Source: Brucella pecoris (GTDB lineage: Bacteria > Pseudomonadota > Alphaproteobacteria > Rhizobiales > Rhizobiaceae). From it: a stretch of 64,000 nt of DNA. Positions within the stretch are counted from its first letter, which is position 1; each line of letters opens with the position of its first letter. Location: positions 62,001 to 126,000 of the forward strand of contig NZ_VEWK01000012.1 in assembly GCF_006376675.1 (NCBI RefSeq), written 5' to 3'. A program made the position numbers and the translations under genes. The notes below the pieces were generated by a model, which saw nothing but the letters and a program-made list of their open reading frames with translations, was not told the DNA's origin and did not search any database. This document shows, piece after piece, positions 54,594 through 63,899 of the stretch.

Positions 54594-55178
54594 TCAGTCC
54601 CGCAGCGCCATCTGCAGTTCTGCCTGACGTCCCAGTGTCGTCATCCATTCGGTGAACTGGGGATTGCTCCCGATCTGGCGTCCATAATGCCTGCGCAATG
54701 CGGCCGTCAGTTCGCCTCCACGTCCAAGTTGTTCGTCGGCAAAGCCGATCATCTGGGAATTCGGCCAGGCCTGCGGACGAATGGCGACCAGACGGGTGAA
54801 GAGACTTTCAGCAGACTCATTCGGGTTGGCCTGTGCCATAAGGGAAACCATGGCTGCGGTCGAGCGCGACACGCCCATATGGCAATGGACCAGCAGATGG
54901 CTCGGCGCTTGCGGGTTTTGTGCGCTCTGAAATTCCGAGCCGAACTGGAGAATTGCGCTCACGTGATCGGGCGTCGGCATTGTGTGGTTGTCGGCGGCAT
55001 TGATGATATCGTGAAAACGCAGCGTCACACGATGGTGTTGCTCGAAAGACTGAAACGCATCGAGTTCCGGAAGGTCCGGATCGACCAGCGAAAGGACATG
55101 AGTGACTTTGCGCGCCCGCTGTTCGGGTAGTTCCTGAATTCCACACACGGTCAGTTGCGGGGCAAAATGCACAGTCAT
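54594..55178 (-). CDS. Tyrosine/dual-specificity-type protein phosphatase
   Basis: A 194-aa cysteine phosphatase with the P-loop HCHMGVSRST (nucleophile C99, R105) and an upstream Asp-bearing loop. ATG 55178 follows AAGGAG. Bacterial relatives dephosphorylate proteins or inositol phosphates. It is convergent with the Kef gene; no link is evident. Confidence 0.85.
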   Translation of the reverse strand: MTVHFAPQLTVCGIQELPEQRARKVTHVLSLVDPDLPELDAFQSFEQHHRVTLRFHDIINAADNHTMPTPDHVSAILQFGSEFQSAQNPQAPSHLLVHCHMGVSRSTAAMVSLMAQANPNESAESLFTRLVAIRPQAWPNSQMIGFADEQLGRGGELTAALRRHYGRQIGSNPQFTEWMTTLGRQAELQMALRD

Positions 55179-55252
55179 GCCAGTCTCCTTGAATTTCAAT
55201 TATGCTGTCCAGAGCACTTCCTGTTTTGACTGAATCATCGGGAATGCTCTAT

Positions 55253-55312
55253 CCATTTGTTTTTACGCGCATCTTTTCCGAAAACCGTTTCGCACTTTTC
55301 GGAGTGCGCTCT
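55253..55312 (-). repeat. 60-bp dispersed repeat, copy 1
   Basis: Its reverse complement matches 57137-57196 at about 52 of 60 positions, by eye. It contains the core ACGGTTTTCGGAAAAGATGC (minus strand). It ends in AGAGCGC, like several other repeats in this window. This is the kind of intergenic repeat dispersed through genomes of the group. Confidence 0.75.
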
Positions 55313-55357
55313 GGTTTGAAAATGACAGGATGTTGATACATCGCATAGACGACATTT

Positions 55358-56101
55358 TCATGTTCGATGTCCCGATGCCATATCATCGTCGCTGGTGCTT
55401 CCAAGCCCCATACCGCCGCCCATGCCACCTCCCATTCCCATGCCGCCACCGCCTTTCCCACCTTCGCCCTTCGCTCGGTCATCCTTGCTGCGTCCGCTGC
55501 CGCTGGATGGTCGTGTCGGGCCCTGAGACGGGATTTGCAGGTCGAGCGGGATAGGATCGAGATCAAGGGCGGTTCGAATAAAACTGCGCAATGACGCGAC
55601 CAGCTCACCGGTATGGATCGGGTGTCCTGCCACCAGTTCCCGGGCCGCCTTTTCTGCAAGCCTTACATGCTCTTCCGTCCCCAGAAGAAGAACATCCGAA
55701 AGCGCCGCCTCGACAGAATCGCGAATACGTCGGCGGCGTTCAGAATGCGCAACGATCTCCACCGTCTCGGCTTCTTCCGTTTCCGGTGGACGCCGCAACT
55801 CCCGCAAATGGCGCGGATCGACGGCAAGGTCGCCGGTAAACGAACCGCCAAGCGTCTTGTAGGCGGCAATGAGTGTCTTCAGCCGTTCGTTGATCTGGCG
55901 ATTCATGCGCTCGCGTCGCTGTTGTATCGTCAACATCATAAGCAGGCGGATGCCGACGCCGATGAGCGTAAAGAGCGCCAGGCCGAACAGGGTGGCTGTC
56001 AGACTTTGCCAGGAGCTGAAATCAATGCCGCGCAGCGAAAATCTCCATGGGGAAGGGGTTGTCGTTCGTACTAAAGCCCGAAGTGTGGTGTGTTGCAACA
56101 C
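55358..56101 (-). CDS. Hypothetical membrane-anchored protein with Gly/Met-rich tail
   Basis: A 247-aa protein I do not recognise. One hydrophobic segment (about residues 30-58) is followed by a charged helical region (60-185) rich in Arg/Glu and a low-complexity Gly/Met tail (about 215-240). This suggests a single-pass inner-membrane protein with a cytoplasmic or periplasmic helical domain. It lies after the DUF930 gene on the same strand, 61 bases away. Real coding is supported by length, codon use and its place downstream of DUF930. Confidence 0.65.
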   Translation of the reverse strand: MLQHTTLRALVRTTTPSPWRFSLRGIDFSSWQSLTATLFGLALFTLIGVGIRLLMMLTIQQRRERMNRQINERLKTLIAAYKTLGGSFTGDLAVDPRHLRELRRPPETEEAETVEIVAHSERRRRIRDSVEAALSDVLLLGTEEHVRLAEKAARELVAGHPIHTGELVASLRSFIRTALDLDPIPLDLQIPSQGPTRPSSGSGRSKDDRAKGEGGKGGGGMGMGGGMGGGMGLGSTSDDDMASGHRT

Positions 56102-56162
56102 TTGTTGCGGATACGGGCATGTTCATTTGGGCCGTGCAAAGGGCAGTTTGAAAGCGCTGATG

Positions 56163-57101
56163 CTAATCCCTTGGAAGCTGCCTTCTGGCCCATTCTCCTT
56201 CGGGAATGGCCCGTCCGATATTGTAGCTGAAAGTGTCGATCACCATCGTTTCCGCATCGACCTTGCACGTAAAGTCGATAGCATACCATTTGCGCTGGCT
56301 GCGAAAGGCGCCGTCGCTGACTGTCAGGCCAGTTGCTGAAACGGAACCTCCTTCCCGTGCGAGCATATCTGGAAATGCACCAGGTTGATGGCGGCGCACC
56401 TGTTCGAGCGCCTCGATACCGCATATCTGGATGATCCGGTCTTTGGGCGCGAGCTTGCCCAGCGCCTGTTTTACACGAGGATCGGACATGGCATCCTTTG
56501 AATAGATTTCGTGCGCTCGCGTCAGTTTTTTGGCCGGAGTGGCCGGTTTGGGAGCGTTGGCTTTCTGATCCTTTGCCGTTTGAGCTGTTTCGGCGGGAAT
56601 TGGCTTTTCTTGCGATGTTTGGGGCTTCGGCTCTTCAGATACCGCGATCTGACCGGTTTCGGATGGCTTCTCGGTTTGAAGAAGCTGTTCCGAAGGCTGG
56701 GCTTCCTTTGCAGACGGTTCTTCCCTAGCCTGCTCGGCATCCGTCGCGGCAGCGGCGTCCGAGGGGTCGTCCGGCTTTTGCGTTTCTTCAGGTGTCGTGG
56801 GCGGCAGGTCTTGCTCCGGGGGTGATTTCACCTCCTGCTTTGCGGCCGCAGACTCGAACGCCTGCGGTTGCGGTGGAGGTGGAGGGGTGGCCTGTTCCGG
56901 CGGTTTCGGTGCCTGCTGCTGCGGCTTCTTTTCAGGGGGTGGGGGCTGAACCAGTTCCACATTGACGCTCTGTTCAGAAGCAGGCGAGGGAAGTTCCGGA
57001 AGGCGGACCAGAAACAGCAATGCCAGCACCAGATGCAGAGCCACCGAGGCAGGCAGCCCCCAACCGGCCTCTTGCAAAACTCTTCTGGTGAACTGCAGCA
57101 T
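56163..57101 (-). CDS. DUF930-domain protein with TonB-like N-terminus
   Basis: A 312-aa protein with an N-terminal hydrophobic segment (about residues 15-35), a Pro/Glu/Lys-rich linker (50-185) resembling TonB/TolA stalks, and a C-terminal globular DUF930 domain with KDRIIQICGIEALEQV, FRSQRKWYAIDFTCKVD and FSYNIGRAIPE. It is anchored in the inner membrane and probably extends into the periplasm. Function unknown; DUF930 proteins are widespread in Hyphomicrobiales. Confidence 0.85.
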   Translation of the reverse strand: MLQFTRRVLQEAGWGLPASVALHLVLALLFLVRLPELPSPASEQSVNVELVQPPPPEKKPQQQAPKPPEQATPPPPPQPQAFESAAAKQEVKSPPEQDLPPTTPEETQKPDDPSDAAAATDAEQAREEPSAKEAQPSEQLLQTEKPSETGQIAVSEEPKPQTSQEKPIPAETAQTAKDQKANAPKPATPAKKLTRAHEIYSKDAMSDPRVKQALGKLAPKDRIIQICGIEALEQVRRHQPGAFPDMLAREGGSVSATGLTVSDGAFRSQRKWYAIDFTCKVDAETMVIDTFSYNIGRAIPEGEWARRQLPRD

Positions 57102-57136
57102 GGCTCCAACGATCAGGGAATCGAAAGCTTCAATCT

Positions 57137-57196
57137 AGAGCGCATCCTGAAAAGTGTGAAACGGTTTTCGGAAAAGATGCGCGTCAAAATAAACTG
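57137..57196 (+). repeat. 60-bp dispersed repeat, copy 2
   Basis: Inverted relative to copy 1 at 55253-55312 and starting AGAGCGC. It lies between the DUF930 and Lrp genes, in a 198-base intergenic space with no other gene. Confidence 0.75.
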
Positions 57197-57300
57197 TTAT
57201 AGCAGGGCGCTAAGATGCTAACGCATCGCGCCCTGAAAATGCTCAATCGCCGCACAGGCTTAACCAAAACTCGATGAGTCAAACTCATCGAGTTTTGGTA

Positions 57301-57762
57301 TTAGAGCCCGACATTCGGCCTGTCGATCACTTCACGCAGGGCAAAGCTGGAATTGATCTTCACTACATGCGGAAGAGCCGAAAGCCAGTCGCGATGGATG
57401 CGCTCGTAATCCTCGAGATCGCGCGCCGCAACGCGCAGAATATAGTCGTATTCGCCCGACATCAGATAGCAGACCAGCACGTTGGGGCAGCGTTTCACCG
57501 CAGCCTCGAATTCGGCCAGCGTTTTGGCGAACTGCCCCGAGAGCGAGATATGGACAATCGCAATCATCCGGTATTCGAGCGCTTTCTGGGACAAGCGGGC
57601 ATGATAGCCTGCGATTACACCGTTTTTCTCAAGAATATCGAGGCGGCGCGAACAGGCGGAAGGCGACAATCCAACCTTTTCCGCAAGGTCTGCATTGGTG
57701 ATGCGTGCATTGCCCTGCAATGATCTGAGGATTGCAAGATCGATAGGATCAAGATTGCTCAT
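57301..57762 (-). CDS. Lrp/AsnC-family regulator
   Basis: A 153-aa regulator with a helix-turn-helix (about residues 8-55, ITNADLAEKVGLSPSACSRRLD) and an AsnC-type ligand domain. ATG 57762 (MSNLDPID) is preferred to a longer frame to 57894. It is divergent from alanine dehydrogenase and very likely its activator (AldR-like), a known pairing. Confidence 0.9.
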   Translation of the reverse strand: MSNLDPIDLAILRSLQGNARITNADLAEKVGLSPSACSRRLDILEKNGVIAGYHARLSQKALEYRMIAIVHISLSGQFAKTLAEFEAAVKRCPNVLVCYLMSGEYDYILRVAARDLEDYERIHRDWLSALPHVVKINSSFALREVIDRPNVGL

Positions 57763-57920
57763 TCGAAGAACCTTCGAAAAAGGGGGTGGCTTGCGCAATA
57801 ATTCACCAAAAAACCGGGGTGCGCAAATCTTCTTTGCAAGGACATTGCATGCTGCAGATGTTCTCATTTTCGGATCGACAACGACCCACGGCAAGTGGGC
57901 AAAAAATGAGAGGAACGCTT

Positions 57921-59039
57921 ATGCGTGTCGGTTGCCCGAAGGAAATCAAGAACCATGAATATCGTGTCGGACTGACCCCCGCCGCAGTTCGTGAATATGT
58001 GGCTCATGGCCACGAAGTCTGGATTGAAACAAAGGCAGGTGCCGGTATTGGTGCCGATGATGCCAGCTACATCGCCGCTGGCGCGAAAATTGCCACTTCT
58101 GCAAAAGACATTTTCGAGAAGTGCGACATGATCGTGAAGGTCAAGGAGCCGCAGCCCTCCGAATGGGTGCAGCTTCGCGAAGGCCAGCTTCTCTACACCT
58201 ATCTCCATCTTGCGCCCGACCCGGAACAGACCAAAGGTCTGCTCGCTTCCGGCGTAACGGCAATTGCCTATGAAACCGTAACGGATGATCGCGGCGGACT
58301 GCCGTTGCTCGCTCCGATGTCGGAAGTGGCGGGTCGCCTGTCGATACAGGCCGGTGCGACAGCGCTCCAGAAAGCCAATGGTGGCCTTGGTATCCTGCTG
58401 GGCGGCGTGCCCGGTGTGCTACCGGCAAAAGTCACGATTATCGGCGGTGGTGTCGTTGGGCTTCATGCAGCCAGAATGGCAGCGGGCCTTGGCGCCGACA
58501 TATGCATTCTGGATCGCTCGCTGCCGCGTCTGCGCCAGCTCGACGATATATTCGCCGGTCGCGTTCACACGCGTTATTCCAGCATTCAGGCGCTGGAAGA
58601 CGAAGTCTTCTCTGCCGATCTCGTCATCGGCGCTGTGCTGATCCCCGGTGCTGCAGCGCCGAAACTCGTTACCCATGAAATGCTGTCCGGCATGAAGAAG
58701 GGTGCGGTTATCGTCGACGTGGCTATCGATCAGGGAGGCTGCTTCGAGACCTCCCATGCCACGACACATTCCGATCCCACTTACGAAGTGGACGGGATCG
58801 TGCATTACTGCGTGGCCAATATGCCGGGCGCCGTTCCCGTAACTTCTGCCCACGCCCTCAACAATGCGACCCTTCATTACGGTCTGGCGCTTGCCGATCG
58901 TGGTCTGAGGGCGATTGCCGAGGACAAACATCTGCGCAATGGCCTGAATGTCTACAAGGGACGCATAACCAACAGACCGGTCGCGGAAGCGCTCGGCTAT
59001 GAAGCTTTTGCGCCCGAAAGCGTTTTGAACGTGGCCTGA
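57921..59039 (+). CDS. ald: Alanine dehydrogenase
   Basis: A 372-aa NAD-dependent enzyme that interconverts alanine and pyruvate plus ammonia. MRVGCPKEIKNHEYRVG starts the family N-terminus. A VKVKEPQ loop and a Rossmann GGGVVGLHAA region follow. ATG 57921 follows GAGAGGAAC; the longer frame to 57786 is not needed. It is divergent from the Lrp-type regulator. Confidence 0.95.
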   Translation: MRVGCPKEIKNHEYRVGLTPAAVREYVAHGHEVWIETKAGAGIGADDASYIAAGAKIATSAKDIFEKCDMIVKVKEPQPSEWVQLREGQLLYTYLHLAPDPEQTKGLLASGVTAIAYETVTDDRGGLPLLAPMSEVAGRLSIQAGATALQKANGGLGILLGGVPGVLPAKVTIIGGGVVGLHAARMAAGLGADICILDRSLPRLRQLDDIFAGRVHTRYSSIQALEDEVFSADLVIGAVLIPGAAAPKLVTHEMLSGMKKGAVIVDVAIDQGGCFETSHATTHSDPTYEVDGIVHYCVANMPGAVPVTSAHALNNATLHYGLALADRGLRAIAEDKHLRNGLNVYKGRITNRPVAEALGYEAFAPESVLNVA

Positions 59040-59048
59040 AGCTTCGCG

Positions 59049-59076
59049 AGGCGGCGCCGGTCATTCGGCGCTGCCT
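59049..59076 (+). terminator. Hairpin after alanine dehydrogenase
   Basis: An 11-bp stem with one mismatch (59049-59059 with 59066-59076) around six bases lies ten bases after the stop. No strong T-run follows, so it is a weak intrinsic terminator candidate. Confidence 0.5.
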
Positions 59077-59162
59077 TCTCAGTCTGGGTGTGGATAGTCA
59101 GCGTATGTGTGGATTGACAAGCTGTCCGAACCGTCTATAACCGTAAATGCAGACTGAAGATT

Positions 59163-59230
59163 TAAGACCATCTGCAAGGATGGTCTTACTGTGTCTGGAA
59201 TCCGGATAAGTCCTCTTGCAGATGTCTTAG
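59163..59230. promoter_or_regulatory. Inverted copies of a hairpin sequence before the MFS gene
   Basis: TAAGACCAT and ATGGTCTTA (59163-59171 and 59180-59188) form a perfect 9-bp stem. About 20 bases further on (59207-59230), a related sequence appears in inverse orientation (core CTTGCAGATGTCTTA against AAGACCATCTGCAAG). This pair is probably an operator or attenuator for the transporter-kinase-dehydrogenase operon. Confidence 0.5.
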
Positions 59231-59251
59231 CGACGTTGGGAGGACGCCGTA

Positions 59252-60667
59252 ATGCACGGTAGTAAAATAGCCCTGAGGGGCGTGCCGGATATTATTTCCT
59301 ACATTGATGCGAATGACGGTATTCGAGGCCGCGCCGGTATTATCTGGTGGCTTGCCCTCGGTGGCCTGTTCCTTGATGCCTTCGCCAATTCGGCGTTGAG
59401 CGCCGGCCTTGGGCCGATGACACGCGACCTGGGACTGGATGCGGCGCAGGTCGCGCTGATGACATCCTTCGCTTCGTGGGTAGCGATTGCATTCAATCCG
59501 ATTGGTGGCTGGATCGCCGATCGTTGGGGCCGCATGCGCCCGCTGGTCTTCGCAAAGTTCATCGCGCTCATCGGCGCGGTGCTGGTGATGACGGCCCATT
59601 CCTATGAAGTTATTCTTATGGGGCGCTTCTTCGTGGGTGCCGCCTACGGTATCGATTTTGCCATCGCCATGGCTGTGCTCGCCGAATTCACACCGGCACA
59701 TCTGCGCAGCCGTCTCAACACCTGGCAGGGCATCTGGTATACAGCCGTTTGTACAAACGTGCTTCTGGCCATGTTGTTCTATAGCTGGGATGTCGGTGAC
59801 TCGATCTGGCGCTATTCGGTCGCGGCAACCGGTGTCTTCGCTTTCTCGATCATGATGCTGCAGCTCGTCTTCATGGTTGAAAGCCCGATCTGGCTTGCCC
59901 GCAAGGAAAGGCTGGAAGAGGCCGCCCGTGCGATGACCCGTATCTATCATCGTGATTTCATTGCCGCCCTGCCGGAAGACCGTTTGCCGGTTCTCAATCA
60001 GGCTCGCCGCGGCATTGCCAATGTCGCCCTGATTTTCCGTGGCATCTATCTGCCGCGCACCATTCTTGCCGCGACCGTCCAGATCGGGCAGTCGATCCAG
60101 TATTTTGCCGTGGGCTGGTACCTGCCGCTCATCAGTGCGGCGCTGTTCGGCAAGGATTTCCTCTATGCCATGCTGGGCACGCTGGTGTTCAACGTCTTCG
60201 GCATCATCGGCGGTTTCTCTTCGCCGGTCATCGGGCGCGTGCTTGGCTTGCGCAAGGCTTCCGCCATCGGCTTCGGCGCGGTCTTCGTCATGCTGGTCAT
60301 CATGGGCCTGTTCCATGACACCATGCCGACCTGGCTTGCAGTGATCGTGCCTTCGCTGTTCATCCTGTTCCATTCCGGCGGTCCGGGCGCAAATGGCAAG
60401 AGCCTGTCGTCGCTCTCGTTCCGCAGCGAACTGCGTGCAGGCGCGAACGGCATCATCGGTGCGCTCGGCGCCATGGGTGCGGCGCTTGGGCTGCTGGTTT
60501 TCCCGCTCTTCCGCGAGAACTACGGCCTCGGCCCGACGTTCCTGATCCTGTCGGTCGTTCCGCTGATTGCCTGCATCATCTGCTCGATCATTCAGTGGGA
60601 CCCGACCCGTACCAAGGTCAGCCCGGATGACGAGCCGAATGCGCCGCAGTTCGAAGGCGACCGGTAA
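59252..60667 (+). CDS. MFS transporter, sugar-porter-like
   Basis: A 471-aa membrane protein with about 12 hydrophobic helices and the cytoplasmic-loop motif GGWIADRWGRMRP of the major facilitator superfamily. GGGAGGAC lies eight bases before the ATG. It is the first gene of an operon with a kinase and a flavin dehydrogenase, so it probably imports a polyol or similar sugar alcohol (inference). Confidence 0.9.
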   Translation: MHGSKIALRGVPDIISYIDANDGIRGRAGIIWWLALGGLFLDAFANSALSAGLGPMTRDLGLDAAQVALMTSFASWVAIAFNPIGGWIADRWGRMRPLVFAKFIALIGAVLVMTAHSYEVILMGRFFVGAAYGIDFAIAMAVLAEFTPAHLRSRLNTWQGIWYTAVCTNVLLAMLFYSWDVGDSIWRYSVAATGVFAFSIMMLQLVFMVESPIWLARKERLEEAARAMTRIYHRDFIAALPEDRLPVLNQARRGIANVALIFRGIYLPRTILAATVQIGQSIQYFAVGWYLPLISAALFGKDFLYAMLGTLVFNVFGIIGGFSSPVIGRVLGLRKASAIGFGAVFVMLVIMGLFHDTMPTWLAVIVPSLFILFHSGGPGANGKSLSSLSFRSELRAGANGIIGALGAMGAALGLLVFPLFRENYGLGPTFLILSVVPLIACIICSIIQWDPTRTKVSPDDEPNAPQFEGDR

Positions 60668-60681
60668 CAACGGAGGATAAT

Positions 60682-62205
60682 GTGAACGGACGCAAACAGG
60701 CCATTCTGGCCATTGATGAAGGAACGTCCGGAACCAGGGCCGCGCTTGTCGCGGCCGACGGTTCGGTCTCCGCCGTCAATTACACGACGCTTGCCGTCTC
60801 TTCCCCGCGTCATAACGTGGTGGAACAGGACGCCGATGTTCTTTTGCAAAAGACCATCGAAGTGTGCGGCAAGACGATTGCTGCGGCGCGTGATGCTGGC
60901 GTGGAAATCGCTGCAATGGCAATCGCCACGCAGCGCGCGACCGGTGTTCTGTGGGATACGCAAACGGGTCGGGCGCTGGTTCCGGCCATGGTCTGGCAGG
61001 ATTCACGCTATGCCGAAGAGCTGAAACCGCTCGGAGCTATCTGGAACGCGAAACTCGTGTCGCTTGCCGGGCGTCCTGTCGGCGGACGGGCGATCTATCT
61101 GTGGGCTGCACGCCATATGCAGGAGACCCCCGCCGTGCGCGAGGCATGGAAGGCAAAAAGGCTTGCTTTCGGCACCGTCGACACCTGGCTGCTCTGGAAC
61201 CTGTCAGAAGAATGCAAAGCCGTCACCACGCCGACGAATGCGACCTCTGCCGGGGCCTATATTCTCGGTGAGCATCGCTATTTCGCCGATTGGGTAGAGG
61301 CGCAGGATTTTCCGCTGGAGCTGTTGCCTGAGCTGAAACAGGACGCTGACGATTTCGGTTATACGCGGCAGGATATTCTGGGTATCCGCGTGCCGATCAA
61401 GGCGTCTTGCGGCGATCAGCTCGGTGGTCTGGTCGGTCTTGGCTGTCACGATGCGGGGCAGGCTATGTGCGTGCATGGCACGGGCAGCTTCGTCGATCTT
61501 GTGATCGGAAAGCAGACGCCGAAAAATCCCGGCCTCTATGAAGCAACTTTCACCATGACGGCCTGGCGGAGCGAGAACCTCTCGCATTTCGCGGTCGAGA
61601 CCTATGCCGCCACAACAGGATCGGCGCTCAACTGGCTCTGCAATGAAATGCGCTGGTTCGAGAATGCCAGGGAAATCAGCGAACTGGCTGCAACCGTGCC
61701 GTCTTCCGACGGCCTGTTCTTCATGCCAACCCTGACGGGATTGCGCCAGCCGAATATCGTTCCGGATGGCCGAGCATCGCTGACCGGCCTTTCGATGGCA
61801 CACAGCCGGGCGCATCTTGCTCATGCCATTCTGGAAGGCATTGCCCATTCGGTCGTTTCCTGTGCGGAGGCGAGCTCGGAAGTGGCTGGCGTTCCTGTGC
61901 GGGAAGTGGTGGCAGGCGGTGGGCTTTCCTCCAGCGATACGCTGCTGCAATTGCAGGCTGATCTCAGTGGTGTGCCAGTAAGGCGCATGGCGGATCAGGA
62001 TCGCGCGAGCCTGCGGGGCACCGCGTTTCTGGCAGGCAGCGATGGCTTGCTCTGGAGCGACCTCGCGGAAGCCCGCGCCACGCTGCCCGAAGGCAATCTT
62101 TTCATCCCCAAGACCAGCGAAGCGGAAAGACAGGACCGTAGAGCGCGATGGCACTCCCTCACGGATGAGGAAGTCGCACGCGTTCAGTCGGGTCACTATG
62201 AATAA
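60682..62205 (+). CDS. FGGY-family carbohydrate/polyol kinase
   Basis: A 507-aa kinase of the glycerol/xylulose kinase family. LAIDEGTSGTRAAL is the phosphate-binding start, CVHGTGSFVDL is the phosphate 2 region and VVAGGGLSSSDTLLQLQADL is the adenosine segment. GTG 60682 follows CGGAGGATAAT. It lies 14 bases after the transporter. The sequence does not reveal which polyol it phosphorylates (glycerol, erythritol or another); it differs from the erythritol kinase sequence I remember from Brucella, so I do not assign a symbol. Confidence 0.9.
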   Translation: MNGRKQAILAIDEGTSGTRAALVAADGSVSAVNYTTLAVSSPRHNVVEQDADVLLQKTIEVCGKTIAAARDAGVEIAAMAIATQRATGVLWDTQTGRALVPAMVWQDSRYAEELKPLGAIWNAKLVSLAGRPVGGRAIYLWAARHMQETPAVREAWKAKRLAFGTVDTWLLWNLSEECKAVTTPTNATSAGAYILGEHRYFADWVEAQDFPLELLPELKQDADDFGYTRQDILGIRVPIKASCGDQLGGLVGLGCHDAGQAMCVHGTGSFVDLVIGKQTPKNPGLYEATFTMTAWRSENLSHFAVETYAATTGSALNWLCNEMRWFENAREISELAATVPSSDGLFFMPTLTGLRQPNIVPDGRASLTGLSMAHSRAHLAHAILEGIAHSVVSCAEASSEVAGVPVREVVAGGGLSSSDTLLQLQADLSGVPVRRMADQDRASLRGTAFLAGSDGLLWSDLAEARATLPEGNLFIPKTSEAERQDRRARWHSLTDEEVARVQSGHYE

Positions 62206-62217
62206 ACAGGAGTTGAA

Positions 62218-63897
62218 ATGCTGAATCTGCGCTCCCGGCGCGCGGACAAGGATCGCGCCCGGATGATCCGCACCGAGCCGCTGAGGCTGAACCGGTCGGA
62301 ACAGGAAGACCGTCTTGCCACTGAAACCTACGATATTCTGATCGTCGGTGGTGGCGTGACCGGTGCTTACTGCGCCTTTGACGCAAGTCTGCGCGGCTTT
62401 CGCGTTGCGCTGGTCGAGAAGGATGATTTTGCATCCGGCACGTCGTCAAAATCCTCCAAGATGGTGCATGGTGGCTTGCGCTATATCGAGCAGGGCAATC
62501 TTGGCCTGGTTCGTCATTCCCTGCTGGAGCGCCAGCGCCTGCGCCGCAATGCAAGCCATCTGGTGCAGCGTCTGCCTTTCCTGTTCCCCATTCTGGAACG
62601 GGATGGTGTGTTCGATTCACGCTTTGCCAAGGCGTTTGAAGGCTTGCTCTGGACATATGATCTGGCTGGCGGCTGGCGCGAAGGCATTCTGCACCAGAAG
62701 CTGACCGCTGCCGAAGTGCTGGCGCATTGTCCGACCTTCAGGGACGAATATCTGCGTGGCGGTCTCATGTATTTCGATGCCCGCGTCGACGATGCACGTC
62801 TGACGCTGGCGCTTGCCCGTTCTGCCGGTTTTTACGGAGCCACGGTCCTCAATCATTCGAAGGTAGCCGAGATTACCCGCAGTTCGGGCCGGGTCGATGG
62901 CGCTATCGTGCATACCGTCGAAGGCAAGGAAATCCGGGTGCGCGCCAAGACCGTCATCATGGCGACGGGCGTATGGCTGCGGGACTGGATGGGGCTCGGC
63001 AAGGATGGCGAAAAGCCGTTGCATGTGCGCCCCGCCAAGGGCGTTCACGTGGCAATCCCCTGGTTGAAAATCCGCAACGACTGCACGGTGACGGTGCCTG
63101 TACCGGGGCGCAGCCGCCGTGCGACCATCACGCGCTGGGGGAATGTCTCCTATCTCGGCACGACCGATGAGGATTATCAGGGCGACCTCGATGATGTGCA
63201 TTGCACGCGCCGCGAGCTTGATTTTCTGATCGAGGGCGCATGCAGCGCGCTCAATATCGACCTGACGCCGGACGATGTTGTCGGCAGCATTGCCGGATGT
63301 CGTCCGCTGGTCGCTGCCTCGTCAGGCGGCAGCACCATGGATGTCAAGCGTGACCATTCTGTGCATGTTGCACCTGACGGCCTTGTCACGATTGTGGGCG
63401 GCAAGCTGACGACGTCGCGCCACATGGCCGAACAGACGGTGGATGCTGCGGCGAAAGTTCTCGGCGATCGTCGTCGCTGTACCACGAAGAAGGCATTTCT
63501 GCTGGGCGCTGCCGGTTATGACGCGCAGGCAATCGTGGCTTCCGGCGGCATGGAAGCGCATCTGGGCGAACGTTACGGTACGGAATCGCGCTTCGTCAGC
63601 GATCTGATGGCCGCTCGTCCTGAACTGGCCGAGCCCGTCGTGGAAGGACTGCCCTATACCCGTGGCGAAGTCGTCTATGCCGCCCGGCACGAACTTGCCC
63701 GGACCATCGATGACGTGTTGTCGCGTCGTATGCGTGCCCGCCTGATGGCGCGCGATGCCTCTGCCCGCGCTGCCGCAAAAGTTGGCGCCCTGCTGGGTGA
63801 GGAACTTGGTCTCCCCCAGGCCGAAATCGACCGTCAGGTCGCCGCTTATGTGGCCGCGACCGAAAAAGAAAAATCCATTCTCACAGGAGTGAACTGA
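62218..63897 (+). CDS. GlpD-like FAD-dependent glycerol-3-phosphate (polyol phosphate) dehydrogenase
   Basis: A 559-aa flavoprotein. The FAD-binding Rossmann motif GGGVTGAYCAFDASLRG is near residues 44-60; GTSSKSSKMVHGGLRYIEQ follows. A C-terminal helical domain (about 430-555) is present. This matches GlpD and EryB-like dehydrogenases that oxidise polyol phosphates to keto sugar phosphates, passing electrons to quinone. Start 62218 follows CAGGAG. It lies 12 bases after the kinase and shares its operon. Confidence 0.9.
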   Translation: MLNLRSRRADKDRARMIRTEPLRLNRSEQEDRLATETYDILIVGGGVTGAYCAFDASLRGFRVALVEKDDFASGTSSKSSKMVHGGLRYIEQGNLGLVRHSLLERQRLRRNASHLVQRLPFLFPILERDGVFDSRFAKAFEGLLWTYDLAGGWREGILHQKLTAAEVLAHCPTFRDEYLRGGLMYFDARVDDARLTLALARSAGFYGATVLNHSKVAEITRSSGRVDGAIVHTVEGKEIRVRAKTVIMATGVWLRDWMGLGKDGEKPLHVRPAKGVHVAIPWLKIRNDCTVTVPVPGRSRRATITRWGNVSYLGTTDEDYQGDLDDVHCTRRELDFLIEGACSALNIDLTPDDVVGSIAGCRPLVAASSGGSTMDVKRDHSVHVAPDGLVTIVGGKLTTSRHMAEQTVDAAAKVLGDRRRCTTKKAFLLGAAGYDAQAIVASGGMEAHLGERYGTESRFVSDLMAARPELAEPVVEGLPYTRGEVVYAARHELARTIDDVLSRRMRARLMARDASARAAAKVGALLGEELGLPQAEIDRQVAAYVAATEKEKSILTGVN

Positions 63898-63899
63898 AC

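Noticed and set aside
59186..60670. A 494-codon minus-strand frame opposite the MFS transporter
   Set aside because: Antisense of a well-supported transporter with a good ribosome site; the product is low in hydrophobic residues and has no motif.
61204..62196. A 330-codon minus-strand frame opposite the kinase
   Set aside because: Antisense of the FGGY kinase; no motif and no plausible start site.
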